From NCBI GenBank assembly GCA_036365515.1, contig CM070873.1:89101673-89165672 (forward strand): a stretch of DNA of 64,000 bases, written 5' to 3'. Numbering within the stretch: the first letter of the stretch is position 1; the number at the start of each line of letters is the position of its first letter. Positions 1 to 12,400 of this stretch are shown here, in pieces. A program made the position numbers and the translations under genes. Below the pieces are notes generated by a model. The model was given only the letters and a program-made list of their open reading frames with translations, made no database searches and was not told the DNA's origin. This stretch comes from Torymus aiolomorphi. Its lineage: Eukaryota; Arthropoda; Insecta; Hymenoptera; Torymidae.

Positions 1-301
1 TTTCGCGTTTATATTCTGCAAGGATATTTCTAACGTTCTTAATCTGGTCTGATGCTCTACATACGTCCTCTCCATTAAAAAGATTTACTTTCAGAATCAT
101 GTTTATTAAAGATAAATTTTCATTGTTTCGATGATACTTATTAATTTATGAATCGCTCAAAAGCCGAAGTTAAGGAAGCGAGGAAAATCAACATTTAGAT
201 TCGAGTACTCGGATATATTCGGCTGCGGAACGGCTAAAAATCAAGGTCTTATGTAAAGGGGGGGAAGAATCCTTTGCAATTTTTGCCAAACATAGAGCCC
301 C

Positions 302-349
<48 letters not shown>

Positions 350-3300
350 AAAGAAGCGCGTGGCAACCCCTCGTTTTCCGGCAAAGTCCCTCAGGGACTC
401 TTTCTGCCGTCTCCGTGTATATACGTGCGGCGAAACGAGCGGATATCGCTGCGGTTTAAAACGTCGTTCCCTTTTCGGCGGGGCTGGCTAGTGGGAGAGC
501 GCGCGAGAGGACCCTCGATGTCGCGCAGAGGCCGGGGATTTCGCGAGGATCAGCAGAATCCGTAGGTCCTGCTCTCGGGTACGGCGAGAAACGCCTACGA
601 GGCGGCTGATTGAACCTCTTCAGCCGCGGGGACACAGGAATTTTAGAAATACGACCCCACGCTTCTCTGCCCGCGTGCCACCGCCGCGTTTGCGAAGCGG
701 GGATGAAGGAAAAAACGAAACAAGACCGCTGTTTTTCCCCAATCCCTTCTTTTGCCCTTTTCCATCACTAAGCTATTTACCTATATATATATACAGGGAT
801 GAATACATTTTTTCTCATATCGTTCTGTAATACCAAAATCACGCTCTATTTTACTAAAGTGCGTCCGGGGTTTTATTCTCCTCACCACATTTACATATGC
901 TTCCTAGTATATATACTTATCTTGGAGCTTATTTAAAATACTATTTGAAATACTTTTCATCGTCCGTAAGTCGCAACGAAATACACCTGTGAGATAACCA
1001 GACAGCATGTATCTCGGAGGCTCTTTTATTTTATAACGATAAAACACATAAATACAGAGACATTCGGAATACAAACAAGTCCCTGAAGAAGTAGCGATGT
1101 TCCGGACAGGAATGCGCGTGTGGGAGAAACCCAAATGACAACTAGCAGGGTATGAAGCGCATCCCGCATTTCTTGCACACGCGAAGTACAAGTTGGTGGG
1201 AGTGAACACTTTCCCTCTAGGTCTCGCCGGGAATATGCCCGACTATAAACTTGCGTAAAGGAAGATTAATAACGCACGTTCGACGGCAAGAGTATGCGCG
1301 CTGCATATCATGGCTATATTCTCCAAACGGCGCCAACATCCGCTGTCAAGGTCTTGCTTTATCTGCTCATAACTCGAAACGAGCTGCATTACAACTGCAT
1401 TACTACTACATTATCGCTACACCTCTTCTTTTGATAGTATGATAGTTAGGTGAATGAAAGAGATTTTCGTCAGTAAAATCTCTAATACGCCTCCAGAGCA
1501 GCGAATTCGAGCAATCGAGGCGATCTTTCGGCGCATCTCGCCACTGGTATGCGCAGCCGCGTTTTGCAGGATGCAGCGGGAGCAGAAGCCGATCGCGGAG
1601 CCCTATAAGGCCCAGACGCCGGTTATAAGGCCCTTGGGCAGTAACAATGCATGCTCGAGACGCTCCAAGACCGTTGGCCTCTCTCTCGCTCTCTGCGGCT
1701 GCGGACTCGCAATGTCTCGTAAATATAAATGATGCCGCGACGCGGTTATAGCCGAGCTACCGTACGAAAGTACGCGAGTGGCCGGCTGGCTTCTTTCTCT
1801 CTCCTTCTCGCCTCCCCCTATATGTGTACTATATTTGTATCGCTCGCGGATGCGTGCCGCGAGTGCGTACACCTACCTACACGCTCGCCCGCTCTAAAAG
1901 AGAATAAAACGGCCGAGGGAGAGTACAGCCGGGGGCAGGAGAGCGTGCTAAGAGCGAGTTAAGAGCCGCGCCTCCACCGCGGCCACGATGAGGACTAAGG
2001 ACGTATATTTTCACACTCGGCGTGTGCTCGCCGCGCGCGCCTGCCTCCGCCGATCGGGAACAATGCGTCGCACCTTTGTAATGCGCCAGAGCTAAACGCC
2101 GATTGACTCGCCTTGGCCAGAGCTGTAGGCGCGCCGATTAATTTCTAGCGGAAAATATCTCTATGCTCGTCTCCCGGAGCTATTTGCCTACTTGGCCAAG
2201 TCCGAGTAACTTGTCGTAAAAGCGGAGAAACAACAGTGCGTAAACAATTTAATAGCTGCGTGTGCTTCTTCGATTGACAGATTTACGACCTAGCTTACTC
2301 GTTTCATTCAAACAAAATGAAAGCGCCTTTTAATTCAAGTAATTCAGTTCCTTCCAAGTCGTCATCGATATCGTACGTTTTTCTCAAGTAATGGAGCTTC
2401 GAGAACGTTTTCACTAGAAAAACCAGTATTTATTATGAACATATCTCTCGGCAAACGAGATTCGATGAGCATTATTCTATTGTCACGACTCAGTAATAAA
2501 TTCCTCGAGCTTGTATGATAAACTATGTGCGAGTATGAACTAACGGCAGCACGCGAGGGCCCGATGAAAGTGAGACGATAGCGATCGCGACACCAAGTTG
2601 GAAATCCGGCTGAAATTATATTTCACGAAGCAAAGTCATTTGAGTGCGACAGATCGGAAAAATGAAAAATTTCCCTGGCACGCGGTAAATCATATTGCGC
2701 ACCGTTCCATCCTTATCGCGGCGGCGGCGCAATATTTACGGGGGCGCAGCAAAGTGTTGAACTGCTCTCAAAGTCTCGTGGAGCGAAAATCTGTAGGCCG
2801 AGCTCGCGTCACGTGCATTACGACGTCGATCATCGCCGACACAGCGAGTCACGCGCCTGTATGCGTGCGTGCATCCGTGTACCGGCCGGCTGGCTCAATG
2901 ACTGCATAAATTGCGAGACTGTTATTCGCATTTATAGCACGCGCGTGCAGCTCCACTATCGGCGCTCTAACGGCGAAGCAGCGTATGGCAAGGCAAGTAT
3001 AATCGTCGCAGACGCCGGCTTCCAACTCGAACGTTTCCAGGTGATGAGCAATCGGCCGCCGTCGCGGAATCAAATGCTCGTTGTAGGAATGAATTCGCTG
3101 TCGGCACAGCTTCTTTAGCCGCCGTCGCCGCCGCCGAGTGCCTTTCCCCTCGCAGTATCCGCACAGACACTGTCACGGCGTGTAGTGCATGCACGTGGAG
3201 CGTGTGCATGTGCGGCGAGCCCGGATGACTACTGTCGCACCGACACTCGCGCGCCTGCATTGTCTTCGCCATTACCTTGTTAGTCTGGGAAATATATTAT

Positions 3301-4184
3301 TCGCTTGCTCGCTCGGATAGCCCCAGCATGAGCGTCAATCGGAATGGCTTAATTGATATCGTGTACGTTTGTTTCGTCGCGTGGCACACGATTGCTCTAT
3401 GTTAATGCGGGGAATTTTGCACGAGGGCTCTACGGATTATCATTAATGACCCTTCAGAATCATAGCGAAATCGTTTCATGAATAGGGAAATGTTAATTCA
3501 CTATTTAATTGCTCATTTTAATACGTTCATTGATTGGCTGTCCGATCAATTATTTAGCCTGCGTGTCAGCGTGCCTGTGCCATGTGTATATGTAGACGTA
3601 TATTATTATGGAGTCAGACGGCTATTTGCCATAACGCTGTGTCTTTTTTATTCGTGGAATAGTATATAGATTGCTTACTAAAAGACGAAAATATAACCAT
3701 CCAAACCGTTATATGTGCGTGCATCTGTTGTATATATACGCTGTTGAAAATCACGTGCTTCAAAACCTATAAATGGACTTAATTTTGAAAAGTTAAATAT
3801 GTGCATGCGTGATAACTTAAAAATTAATATATTAACCCACCAAGTCATTATACTTAAATGCGTTTTAATGAATCATGCCCATAGCATGAATAATAGATGA
3901 ATACGTGATGACAATTCAGTTGTAGTAGACAGTAAGTAACTAATCGATAAGCTTTTGATTTTTCCTTTAAATTGCAGTTAATTATAATATAGTTATAGGC
4001 AGAAATTGTGTTTTAAGGTAACCTATATACAGCTTAAAGACAAAAATTTCAAAAAATTATATTAATTTTTTCAAAACTTACGAAGAAATTTAGACGCCTT
4101 CAGAGTAACTTATTTATACTTCAAAGTAATTCTATACCTTTGGTTTTGCCTTCTCAGTGTAGCAATGCATTTCTTGCCAAATTA
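1..4184. other. No gene recognised; GC-rich block then AT-rich block
   Basis: I see no credible gene here. From about 460 to 3300 the sequence is GC-rich and CpG-dense, and its open frames overlap on both strands without homology-like motifs. From about 3670 to 4180 it becomes strongly AT-rich. A (GA)n tract lies near the start and a short (TA)n run near 783-793. Distal regulatory DNA is possible but not shown. Confidence 0.6.
305..345. repeat. (GA)n microsatellite, about 41 bp
   Basis: An uninterrupted AG dinucleotide run is followed by a short A/G-rich tail. In insects (GA)n tracts can bind GAGA-factor or CLAMP-type proteins, so it could be regulatory, but nothing here demonstrates that. 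Confidence 0.98.
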
Positions 4185-4751
4185 CAAGGAAAGCCTTTTA
4201 CCTTCAGATCATGAATGTGACAAAAACTTCAGCATGTCATTTTTTGAGCCAAAAAAATGAATCCTTGCTTTAGGATTTTTTACGTTGGGATTTAGAGGCC
4301 AAGATAGAGCAGTTTTTCGAAATATCTAAGGGAAATAGGTGTCTACGGAGACCTAAATAAATCGATAGCTAACTGTCAGAATAATCATGCAAAAATAAAC
4401 ACAAAGTAGAAAAAAAAGCTTTTATTTAAGCTTTGATTCCTGTCTTTAATTGCATATCACATTCTACGATATCAATATTTTCAAACAGTTCTTAAACAAA
4501 GTTTAAATTAAAGCTTATTTTGCTTACATTCTGTTCCTTTTTTCATGATTATGCTGATACTTTCAGCTATCGACTTATCTACGTCTCCGTGGACACCTAT
4601 TTCCCCTAGATATTTATATACTGCTTTATTTTTTTCCCTATAGCCCAATGAGAAAAAAGTCCTAAAGCTGGGGTTTCATTTTTTTAACACTTTAAATGAC
4701 ATCCTAAAGTTTTAGCCAAAGCCATGATCCGGAGGTGTGAAGGTCTCCTTG
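4185..4751. mobile_element. Foldback (long inverted repeat) element, about 567 bp
   Basis: Two arms of roughly 160-190 bp, diverged and with small indels, are inverted around a centre near 4470. Landmarks are CAAGGAAAGCC at the left end against its counterpart GGTCTCCTTG at the right. GATCATG and ATGACAT occur in both arms, and TCGATAGCT in the left arm faces AGCTATCGA in the right. No transposase frame is present, so this is a non-autonomous foldback element or MITE. Exact termini and target-site duplication are unclear. Confidence 0.75.
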
Positions 4752-5589
4752 TTAGTACTTTGTAAATAAGTAACAGATGAAATTGCTCGATCTATTGGTA
4801 ACGAATATATTGATTTGATATACCTATTGAATTGATTTATAAATAAAGAACTTTATCATAAAGTCTTCTTGAAAGTTCTCGGTTTCAATCAACAAAAGGC
4901 TTTATATGGCATGAATTTTGGATATGGTCCTGGACTTTTGATCAAGTCGTGAAGCATCAAATGACAATTTTTTACATTAAGGTCTTGTAGTAAATAAATA
5001 ACTGTGTTATAATAAAACAGAGTGTATCGTCTTGTAGTTATTAATAAATGACAATAATAAAAAGTGTAAACAAAATTTCGTATTATAATTATAGGTAAGA
5101 ACTAAGAAGTTTATTTGTTATATGTTAACGTTTTTTTCAATTATTCAGCTTGATCACACATTTGTGGTTACATTTAGAAGATTTATTCAGCTATACAAAA
5201 ATAAATACACAATTCTACAATAAGATACAAAACTATAATATAAAATTATATTGAACACAATCTGTAATTTTCGTTTTTATATAGACAAATATTTCAATCT
5301 TTTAGAAAGGTTACAATAAGTTGGCAATTGAAATAAGCGGCGGAATTCGGACTGTTTATTAGCTTGGTTATTTGATTGTAGCAAAACATATGAATTAATA
5401 CTTAATCACAAATAGTTTTTGACTACTTGTATTTCTTGATATATAATTATGTAGCACTCATCCCGAGCGTAATAGTAGTGATGATAATATTTTTTACGAG
5501 CGCAATGTCGAAGTCTTCGTTTAAGGCGACACACTCGTCTGTAAAAACAACGATTAATTTATACGAAGTTTAATAAAAAGGATTAATTT
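4752..5589. other. AT-rich spacer, nothing recognised
   Basis: The sequence is AT-rich with no open frame or inverted repeat I could support. It separates two foldback elements and may contain older repeat remains. Confidence 0.5.
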
Positions 5590-5963
5590 CCAAGACTAAT
5601 AGTTTAAGCTTCCAAAATAAGAAATCTGATAAAAATTTTTAAAGTATTTTGATTCTCAAAAATCCTATGTTCTAAGATATTTTGTAATTGTATTTACAAT
5701 ACCGCATCTTCAAAAAATGTTATTCGATTTTTGTGTTTTTGGTCTCATATTGTTCAGAGAAGAATTCTTGATTTGAATTCATTTTTTAAGTTGACTGTAC
5801 ACTTTAAAATGTTGATTATTTAAATATAAAGTTAATTTTTAATTTTTGGGTTAGTGGGTCCATCAAGAATTCTTCTCTGAACAATATGAGAACAAAAAAC
5901 AAATCAAAATATTAAAAAATTTTTATTCGATTTCTTATTTTAGAAGCTGAAACTATTGGTTTT
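5590..5963. mobile_element. Foldback element, about 374 bp
   Basis: The outer arms pair AATAGTTTAAGCTTCCAAAA in the left arm with the inverse of TTTTAGAAGCTGAAACTATT in the right. An inner, almost perfect inverted repeat of about 35 bp flanks 5750-5880, containing AGAAGAATTCTTGAT and its complement. The left arm carries about 90 bp with no partner, suggesting an insertion or a deletion in the other arm. No coding capacity. Confidence 0.75.
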
Positions 5964-5988
5964 ATGCCCTTCTACATAGTCTTCTAAT

Positions 5989-6015
5989 AAAAAAAAAAAA
6001 AAAAAAAAAAAAAAA
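5989..6015. repeat. Poly(A) run, 27 nt
   Basis: A pure A run begins 26 bp after the foldback element at 5590-5963. It could be a retroposon tail, but no retroposon body could be recognised upstream. Confidence 0.95.
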
Positions 6016-6649
6016 TAAGCTCATATAACTAATTTTTGTCAATACAACCTTAATTTTTGCATGAAATGACTTGAAAATCGTCAGAAAATCCACTTTTTAT
6101 ACATAATGTATTTCAGAAATATAGTATATTGTTGCAGGAGAAATTTGATTTCCAACTAAACCGAGCGCGCAAACAACGTTTGTGTAAGCGAAGTGAAAAT
6201 AAATCGGGGATCGAAAGGTACGTGGACTTGATAAAAAATAAAAACATTATAATTGGTGTTGAATGACGGTGGTCTCGATGGGCAGACGGAAGAGTACATT
6301 GAATTTCGTCGTACAAGTTTGAGAGTAATCGAAGCGGCTGCACGACATTGAGGGCTTTCCTGGAAGGAATTCAAACTTATCAATCAGCATCAAGATCAAT
6401 CATTTCCCAAGTAGTGATTCGTGCAAGTCCGTCTGGGGCGCGCGTCTGCCTGCCGCTGCTCGCTTGTCAACTGCATCACGCGAGCCTCTCCCACTCCATG
6501 ATGGGCTCAATTTATGAAGGTTTTCTCTCCGGAGACGCGCGAGAAAAAGAGAAAAAAGGAGGAGTTGCCGAGCAAAACATTGGGGCGATTACTCGCGCAC
6601 TTTTTCGCGCAATAAAAGGCGGAGAGGAGGGCTCCGCTAATTTAAAAAT

Positions 6650-7350
6650 TTGAGAAGCGCGCAGCCGAGCCGATTTTCACGCACCTCGTCGAATTACGAA
6701 GGCGCGGCGATGCCGGTCGCGCTTCTTTTTCTTCGCGCTGCATTTGTTAATAAACGCTCGGCGCAGTCGGGCGGAGAGGAGAGGCGAGGAGGATGCGAAG
6801 GCGAGGAGGAAGGAAGGGCGAGGAGGTGCCGGGGAGGGAGAGGACGAAGGGAAAAGAGGGCGGGACAGTCCATTAGGTGGTATCGGGACCATCGCACGGT
6901 AGCACCACGCTCCCTGCATCTCAATGGCCCCGGCGGCCGCGGCGGCCGCGGCGCAGCGCGAGCGAGACCGACTGATAGCTTTGGGCCCTCTCGGCTTTCG
7001 GGCTCGCGCGGGGAGAGAGCAGCGATGCGAAAGCCAGCGAATCCCTTCGGGATCAATAGCAGTCGGCGGGAGCGAAGTGCTTACCGGCTCCTCTCCCCTC
7101 CCCCGCGCTCTCGCCTGGCTCGGGGCTCGCGCTGGACGGCGCGCACAACACCGGTAGCCCCCGCGGCGTTGTCTTCCGATTCGCCGCCGCCGCCGACGCC
7201 AACGATATACATTGCTACCTTGATCTTGCACGCGAGGTAGCTGGAAACCGGACGGTGACGGCCGCGCGAGGGGGAGGGCTCCGTGTCTGTAGCACGACGC
7301 GGCCGAGCTGCGCTCTTGGGGTGGCTGCACGCCGCCGTCACTTGCCGACG
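6650..7350. other. CpG-island-like segment
   Basis: Very GC-rich, with many CpG dinucleotides and repeated GGCGGCCGCGG palindromes around 6930-6950. Open frames run on several frames of both strands at once, including 196 codons (+) and 229 codons (-). That is the signature of stop-poor GC-rich DNA and not of a gene. In insects this may simply reflect an unmethylated GC-rich domain, or it may mark a promoter. I saw no linked exon. Confidence 0.5.
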
Positions 7351-7671
7351 GGAAAACTTTTCGCAAAATGTGCGTGAATTAAGCAGTAGGCGAGAGTTTT
7401 GGCTCAATTGAGAATGCAACCGGATTAAAGCGCAAAGGAACAAGTCAGTCATTTCACAAACGCGCATTAAAAAGCCCTTTTCTCAATGACTCGCCGAGAG
7501 TCTGAGTGCGAGCACGCGCCGCCACCGGCGAAAATACAAAGCGCCATGTCCGGTGGCGCGCGTGCCAGACCGACTCGCGGCCGGGATTTTTATCGTACAA
7601 AAACGAAAAGGATCGCATCGCTTCTGAGCAGCGCGGACTCGCACGTCTCAATCTAAAAAATCCATTAGCTC

Positions 7672-7698
7672 CTCTCTCTCTCTCTCTCTCTCTCTCTC
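7672..7698. repeat. (CT)n microsatellite
   Basis: A pure CT run of 27 bp inside the GC-rich block, equivalent to (GA)n on the minus strand. Confidence 0.97.
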
Positions 7699-9356
7699 GG
7701 CCGCTCCCCCTCTCCCCCTCGGCCGCTGGGGCTGGGACACGGAGAACTGGTGCACGCTAATGGTCAGCTTAAGCGGATTATAATTATAAGGGGAATGGCA
7801 TTTGTTTCGCGTTTTCGTTATGCCATCTTCCGAAAGCGCATCTATATACGCGCTGCCGCCTTCGCGCTGATAGGCGCAAGTGCGTTTAGATATGCTCGGG
7901 TACGTAGGGCCGATGCGCGCCGCTACTAATGAGCTCTCGATCATGAACGCAGCCCACTGATTCTGCGAAGGAGAGAACGTTGCGTGATGCCGAGCGTTGA
8001 TTATTGAATTTAAGTACGAGCGTAAACGGTCTGCCGGCCATAAATCTTGAGCGACGACTGTCAGTTCCGCGGGCGACGTTTTTCTCGGGATTTTTATGAA
8101 ATCGTTACGACGTTTGTTATACCTCTATGCGAGTACCTGGCAATTGCAGAGATACTTTAATAATACGACTTGTGCTATTTGCGGAAAAATTATCTTGTCT
8201 TTTTCATTGTTCCATAATTCTTTTTTACGTCGCCGCGACAAGTTTCATCGTTTCCTTTTTGCTACTCGCTTTAATGCATTTTCGCATTAACAAGCTTAAC
8301 AGAGTTAAAATGTTAATTTCTTTGTTTATTTTATTACAGACGTTTACTTATAGTAACAAGTACCTCAAAAAAAAAAAAATATTACGCAACGTGATCAAAC
8401 CATTCACACCGCTTTCTTCTCCTACCCAGTTATATTGCGGACATTAAAAGTCGGTGTTTTGTTCGGTTATCAGAAATTGAACAATGATAGGTAATTTATG
8501 AGCACTACATCATTTTCTATAATAAACGTGCGTTGTAATTTTTTTTTTAAATCAATATCATCATTACTAAATGTCAAACGGCTTCTCTCTTCATCTAATG
8601 TTATTCCTTTCCGTGAGGACAATTAGATGACACTAACAATTTTTTATGCTTCAAGAGTTTTATTCTCGAATCGAGTAATAGGGCGTACTAAGTACTAAGA
8701 ATCCGAAGTCATGGAAAGGATTTCTTCTAAAGCGAGTCTTTTCACCCCGTCTTTTTTGATCAGCACAACAGCCACGCGACGAGTTCGGCGATGTTTTGCG
8801 GCTTTGGACTGAGTGTATATATGTATGTGTGTGCGTGTGTGCAAAAGCGCGTCGCCGGCTGTTTAACTGTACTGTGACCTCCTCTAGTTGAGCGCGGCGT
8901 CGAAATTCTGCGCCGAGGTCTCTCGACGCGATCTTTGGCCTTGATCGGCCGTCATAGGAAGATTCCTCGCTAACCTCGCGGGATTTCGGATTTCGATAAG
9001 GTAGAGAAAAATGTACGAGCTACGAAAATAATTTGAGACTTGGCCGGAGTGTTGGGTTTCTCGCGCAAAGTAGCTGGGATGATCGGCAGGCGCATGTTAC
9101 AGGCGCTTCGCTGCTGCTTGAGCGACGACGTCGATGACAAAGTTGTAAGGCGACGTCGCGCGTTGCGCGAAGGCCAGGCGATCGCGCGAGGTGAGGTAAG
9201 CCCCCCGAACGCCGACTAGATTTTCCTGTCAATAAATCAAGGCGAGTGGTATGGAGCTCTCGGCCGGCCTCGGCATTTCTGCCTAGACAGTCTCCACCAC
9301 CGGCGCACAGCCGCTCCCTGCTTCCTTATTCATGCGCCGAGCGGCAGTCTCTCTGC

Positions 9357-9361
9357 CTCTC

Positions 9362-9406
<45 letters not shown>

Positions 9407-9409
9407 CTC
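9357..9409. repeat. (CT)n microsatellite, interrupted
   Basis: A CT run broken by two CTCG interruptions, consistent with an older tract accumulating substitutions. Confidence 0.97.
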
Positions 9410-12400
9410 CGGAGAGCAGCAGCTCGGCACTGAAAAAACATCATCCTCCATTACCGTCCATCTTGCGGCCGTCGTCGCGCGCGACTTGCAATCCTTCCCG
9501 ATGGCCGATCGCGAATATCGGCAGCTCTGCCCGACTCCTCATTCTCTCTTTGGCCAGCGGGCAGCAGCCCTCTTCTCCTCGCGCGGCTTCCGATTCGCGC
9601 TCGTTCGGCCGCCAAGGTTCTCCGCTCTCCTCTACGCCCTTTTTTCCTCGCTTTTTGCCCCGATGCTTGCCCCCTTTGCTGCCGCGGCTGCTGCTCCGCG
9701 CGGCTGAAAATTGCACGGGGCGACGAGCCGGCTTTGTTCTTTTACGCATGCACGGCGCGTGCGGGCATCGCGACGTTTTCTCGGATTACGCGATTATAAA
9801 GCTGACCGTGCTTTCTAATGGCGTCATAAGTTTGAGGCAACGTTTTTGTCCGGCGGGGCGGCAAAAATTCCCTTTCGATTGATGAGCTCGTTTTGCGCGA
9901 GATACGAGCTGCCGCACTGAAAAAGGGCAGACTCGATTGTTTGCTTTCGTAGAGTTTCGAGAAGAAAAAGGACAGGCAATAACTGACGCACTTTTAAAGC
10001 TCTGACACAACCGACTTGGATGATTTCGACTTCATTTATTACTTTTTCATCTCCAACGCTAATTACTGACACCTGTGTAGCAATAGAGCCATTAAAAATT
10101 GAAAAAAAGATCACGATTAGTTTGTCAGCTTACCAATTGCCTCCATTTCATATGCAGACTAAGCAGAGCACTGATTAATTTAATGGGAAAGTTGGATCGG
10201 TACCATAAAGTTGTTCGTTAAAATAATCGGACAATTTTATATTACCTCACAAACTTCAGTTTATCTATGATTGCACATTTATGTATTGAGATGCTTTTTA
10301 CACTCGCAATCAAATTCATTCGTAATAAAGAGCGAGGAAAAGACGATGCGCTCGAGTCCGGACGCTGCTTGTAAAACGAGGTTACAGAGACATTCACCTA
10401 GAGCATAACGACACACTTGACTCGATATTTCCTCGAAACGAAATATCAATGAGCAAATGAAATTGAAATGTCTGTTTTACGATAGATCGCGTCCCCGTTA
10501 AAAGAGCGCCGGCGCGTAACGTTTCAATCGCATCAAAATCATCGGTGCAGTCCTGCTTTTATTTATCAGTTGAAATTACAAATGATAAATGTAAGCACGC
10601 CTTTGGAGAAAGAAGCGCTCGAGCGTGGTTACAGGAGAGAGTCGGGGAGACGTATATACATCGCGGACAGAGGAGGCGTTAACTGGACATTGGCTAGCGC
10701 AGTAACGTGGGGGCAATCCCGGGCGGATGTACGGGGAGATAAAGTGAAATGGCGTCGCCATTTAATTGGAGCTTCTGACGCGTTTCTGGCATTAAGTATG
10801 ATGTTGCGCTGAGTTCAATTAAAATGGAAATCGGGGATCCTTTCCTCCTCTGTCGCGCGCGCTCGCGGCCTCACTTTGCCGTCGCTCGCTCCCTCTCGTC
10901 GCGTCGAATTTACACGCGGCCCCGCGTCTGTGCGTGCGCTCGCAAACATGGCGGCATGCATGCGAACATATACGCGGGAGGTAAACGCGCCGCGGAGGAC
11001 TCCGCACTTGGCAGCTTCCAGAATACGCGCCTCCGAAAGTTCGCCCCGCCGGTTGCGCCGCACCGAAAATATATAGTTCGACACACTCGGCTCTCCCTAA
11101 TGAACTCCCGAGATTAGAAATCGGCCTCGACGCGAGCGTGCGGCGGGTATCGCTCGCAATTAAAATTGAAATATCATCTGTGTGGTCGCTCGGAGAAGCC
11201 CTCGAGAGAGCCGGAAAGCGAAAGAGAGGACGTCGTGTTGTTGTTCTCCTCGGAGAGGGTACCGCTGGACTCTCGAAGGGTTCCCTCGAACCGCGCCTCC
11301 AATTAACATTCGCTCCTTTTAATTGATTCTCCTGCTTCCTCGGCTTTTCGTTATTTTCTCATTTCGAAGAGGACAGGCGCGTAAATTGACGCTTTTTTGA
11401 CTTTAATTAACTCCCCGCCTCTGCCAGACAGGCCTTTCTCTTTTTCCGAGCAATTTGTTAGAAATCCACATACTATAGCGACAATCTTTTATTTATTCCA
11501 AACTCAATCTTTTAATTCGCGCCTCACTAGAAATATAACATTTATATATAATTTACTGGACGAATAAAGATAATACTATATATGAATCCAGTCAAACAAG
11601 TTGGAACTGCAATTTATACATATATAGTCGGTAAAAAGAATCTTCAATGGAATAATCCATTCCTTCGTTTACGAGTCTTTCAAAGCAATTAGTGACAATT
11701 GACGAATATCAAGAATGAAAAGATGAAATTTATTGATTGAAAAGGCGGAAAAGCCGCGCAACAGGAGGAATTCCCGAGTACGATATATAATATTGGTTTT
11801 CCAGAAAAGTTTAGAGGTCAAACTGTAGGCCAATATGTATATGTATGCGCAAGGGAAAAATAGTTGGTGAAATGTTGAAGAAAGTGTTTCGAAGGCGAAT
11901 TCCCATTCTCAAGTGAGGCGCGGGCTAAATAGCCCATAGAGCCCGATGCAGAATCGATCGTGATGTGTTCACATAATAGATCGCCGATCTCGTTCCTTAC
12001 AGCCGATGCTCGCTCTCCTCTCCCGGGATATATATCGCGGCCGAGTGAGCGAGACAGGCCGTGTAGTTAAAAGCCGCGCGCGAGCTGCAGCCCCTCTCGC
12101 GGAGGGACTTAATAAGACGTCGTGAGTCAGCACTACGTCAAGCCCTAAGTGATCGGGTAATTGTACATTAAACCGTACATAATAGAATTATCGACGGAAA
12201 AGAAGCAGCGCCAGCAGCCGAGCGCGCTGCTTATTTCAGGGGCAAGGCCGCATCCACTTCTTATTCCTCATTTGTTCTCCTTTTCTTCTTCAGTTTGTGT
12301 GTTTACGCGCTGCTTCGCGCATACTGGCCCGAGTGTTTGCTCAACGAGATTCCGTTGACGCATGCACCGGTCGCGGGCTCGCTCTTGGAAAACGAAAGTG

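Noticed and set aside
4151..4162. Solitary TTCTCAGTGTA end
   Set aside because: It matches the tip of the 26068 element, but no partner end was found.
6677..7366. Long minus-strand frame of 229 codons, overlapping a plus-strand frame of 196
   Set aside because: Both strands and several frames are open at once in CpG-rich DNA. The peptides are Arg/Pro/Ser-rich without domains, as expected from rare stop codons.
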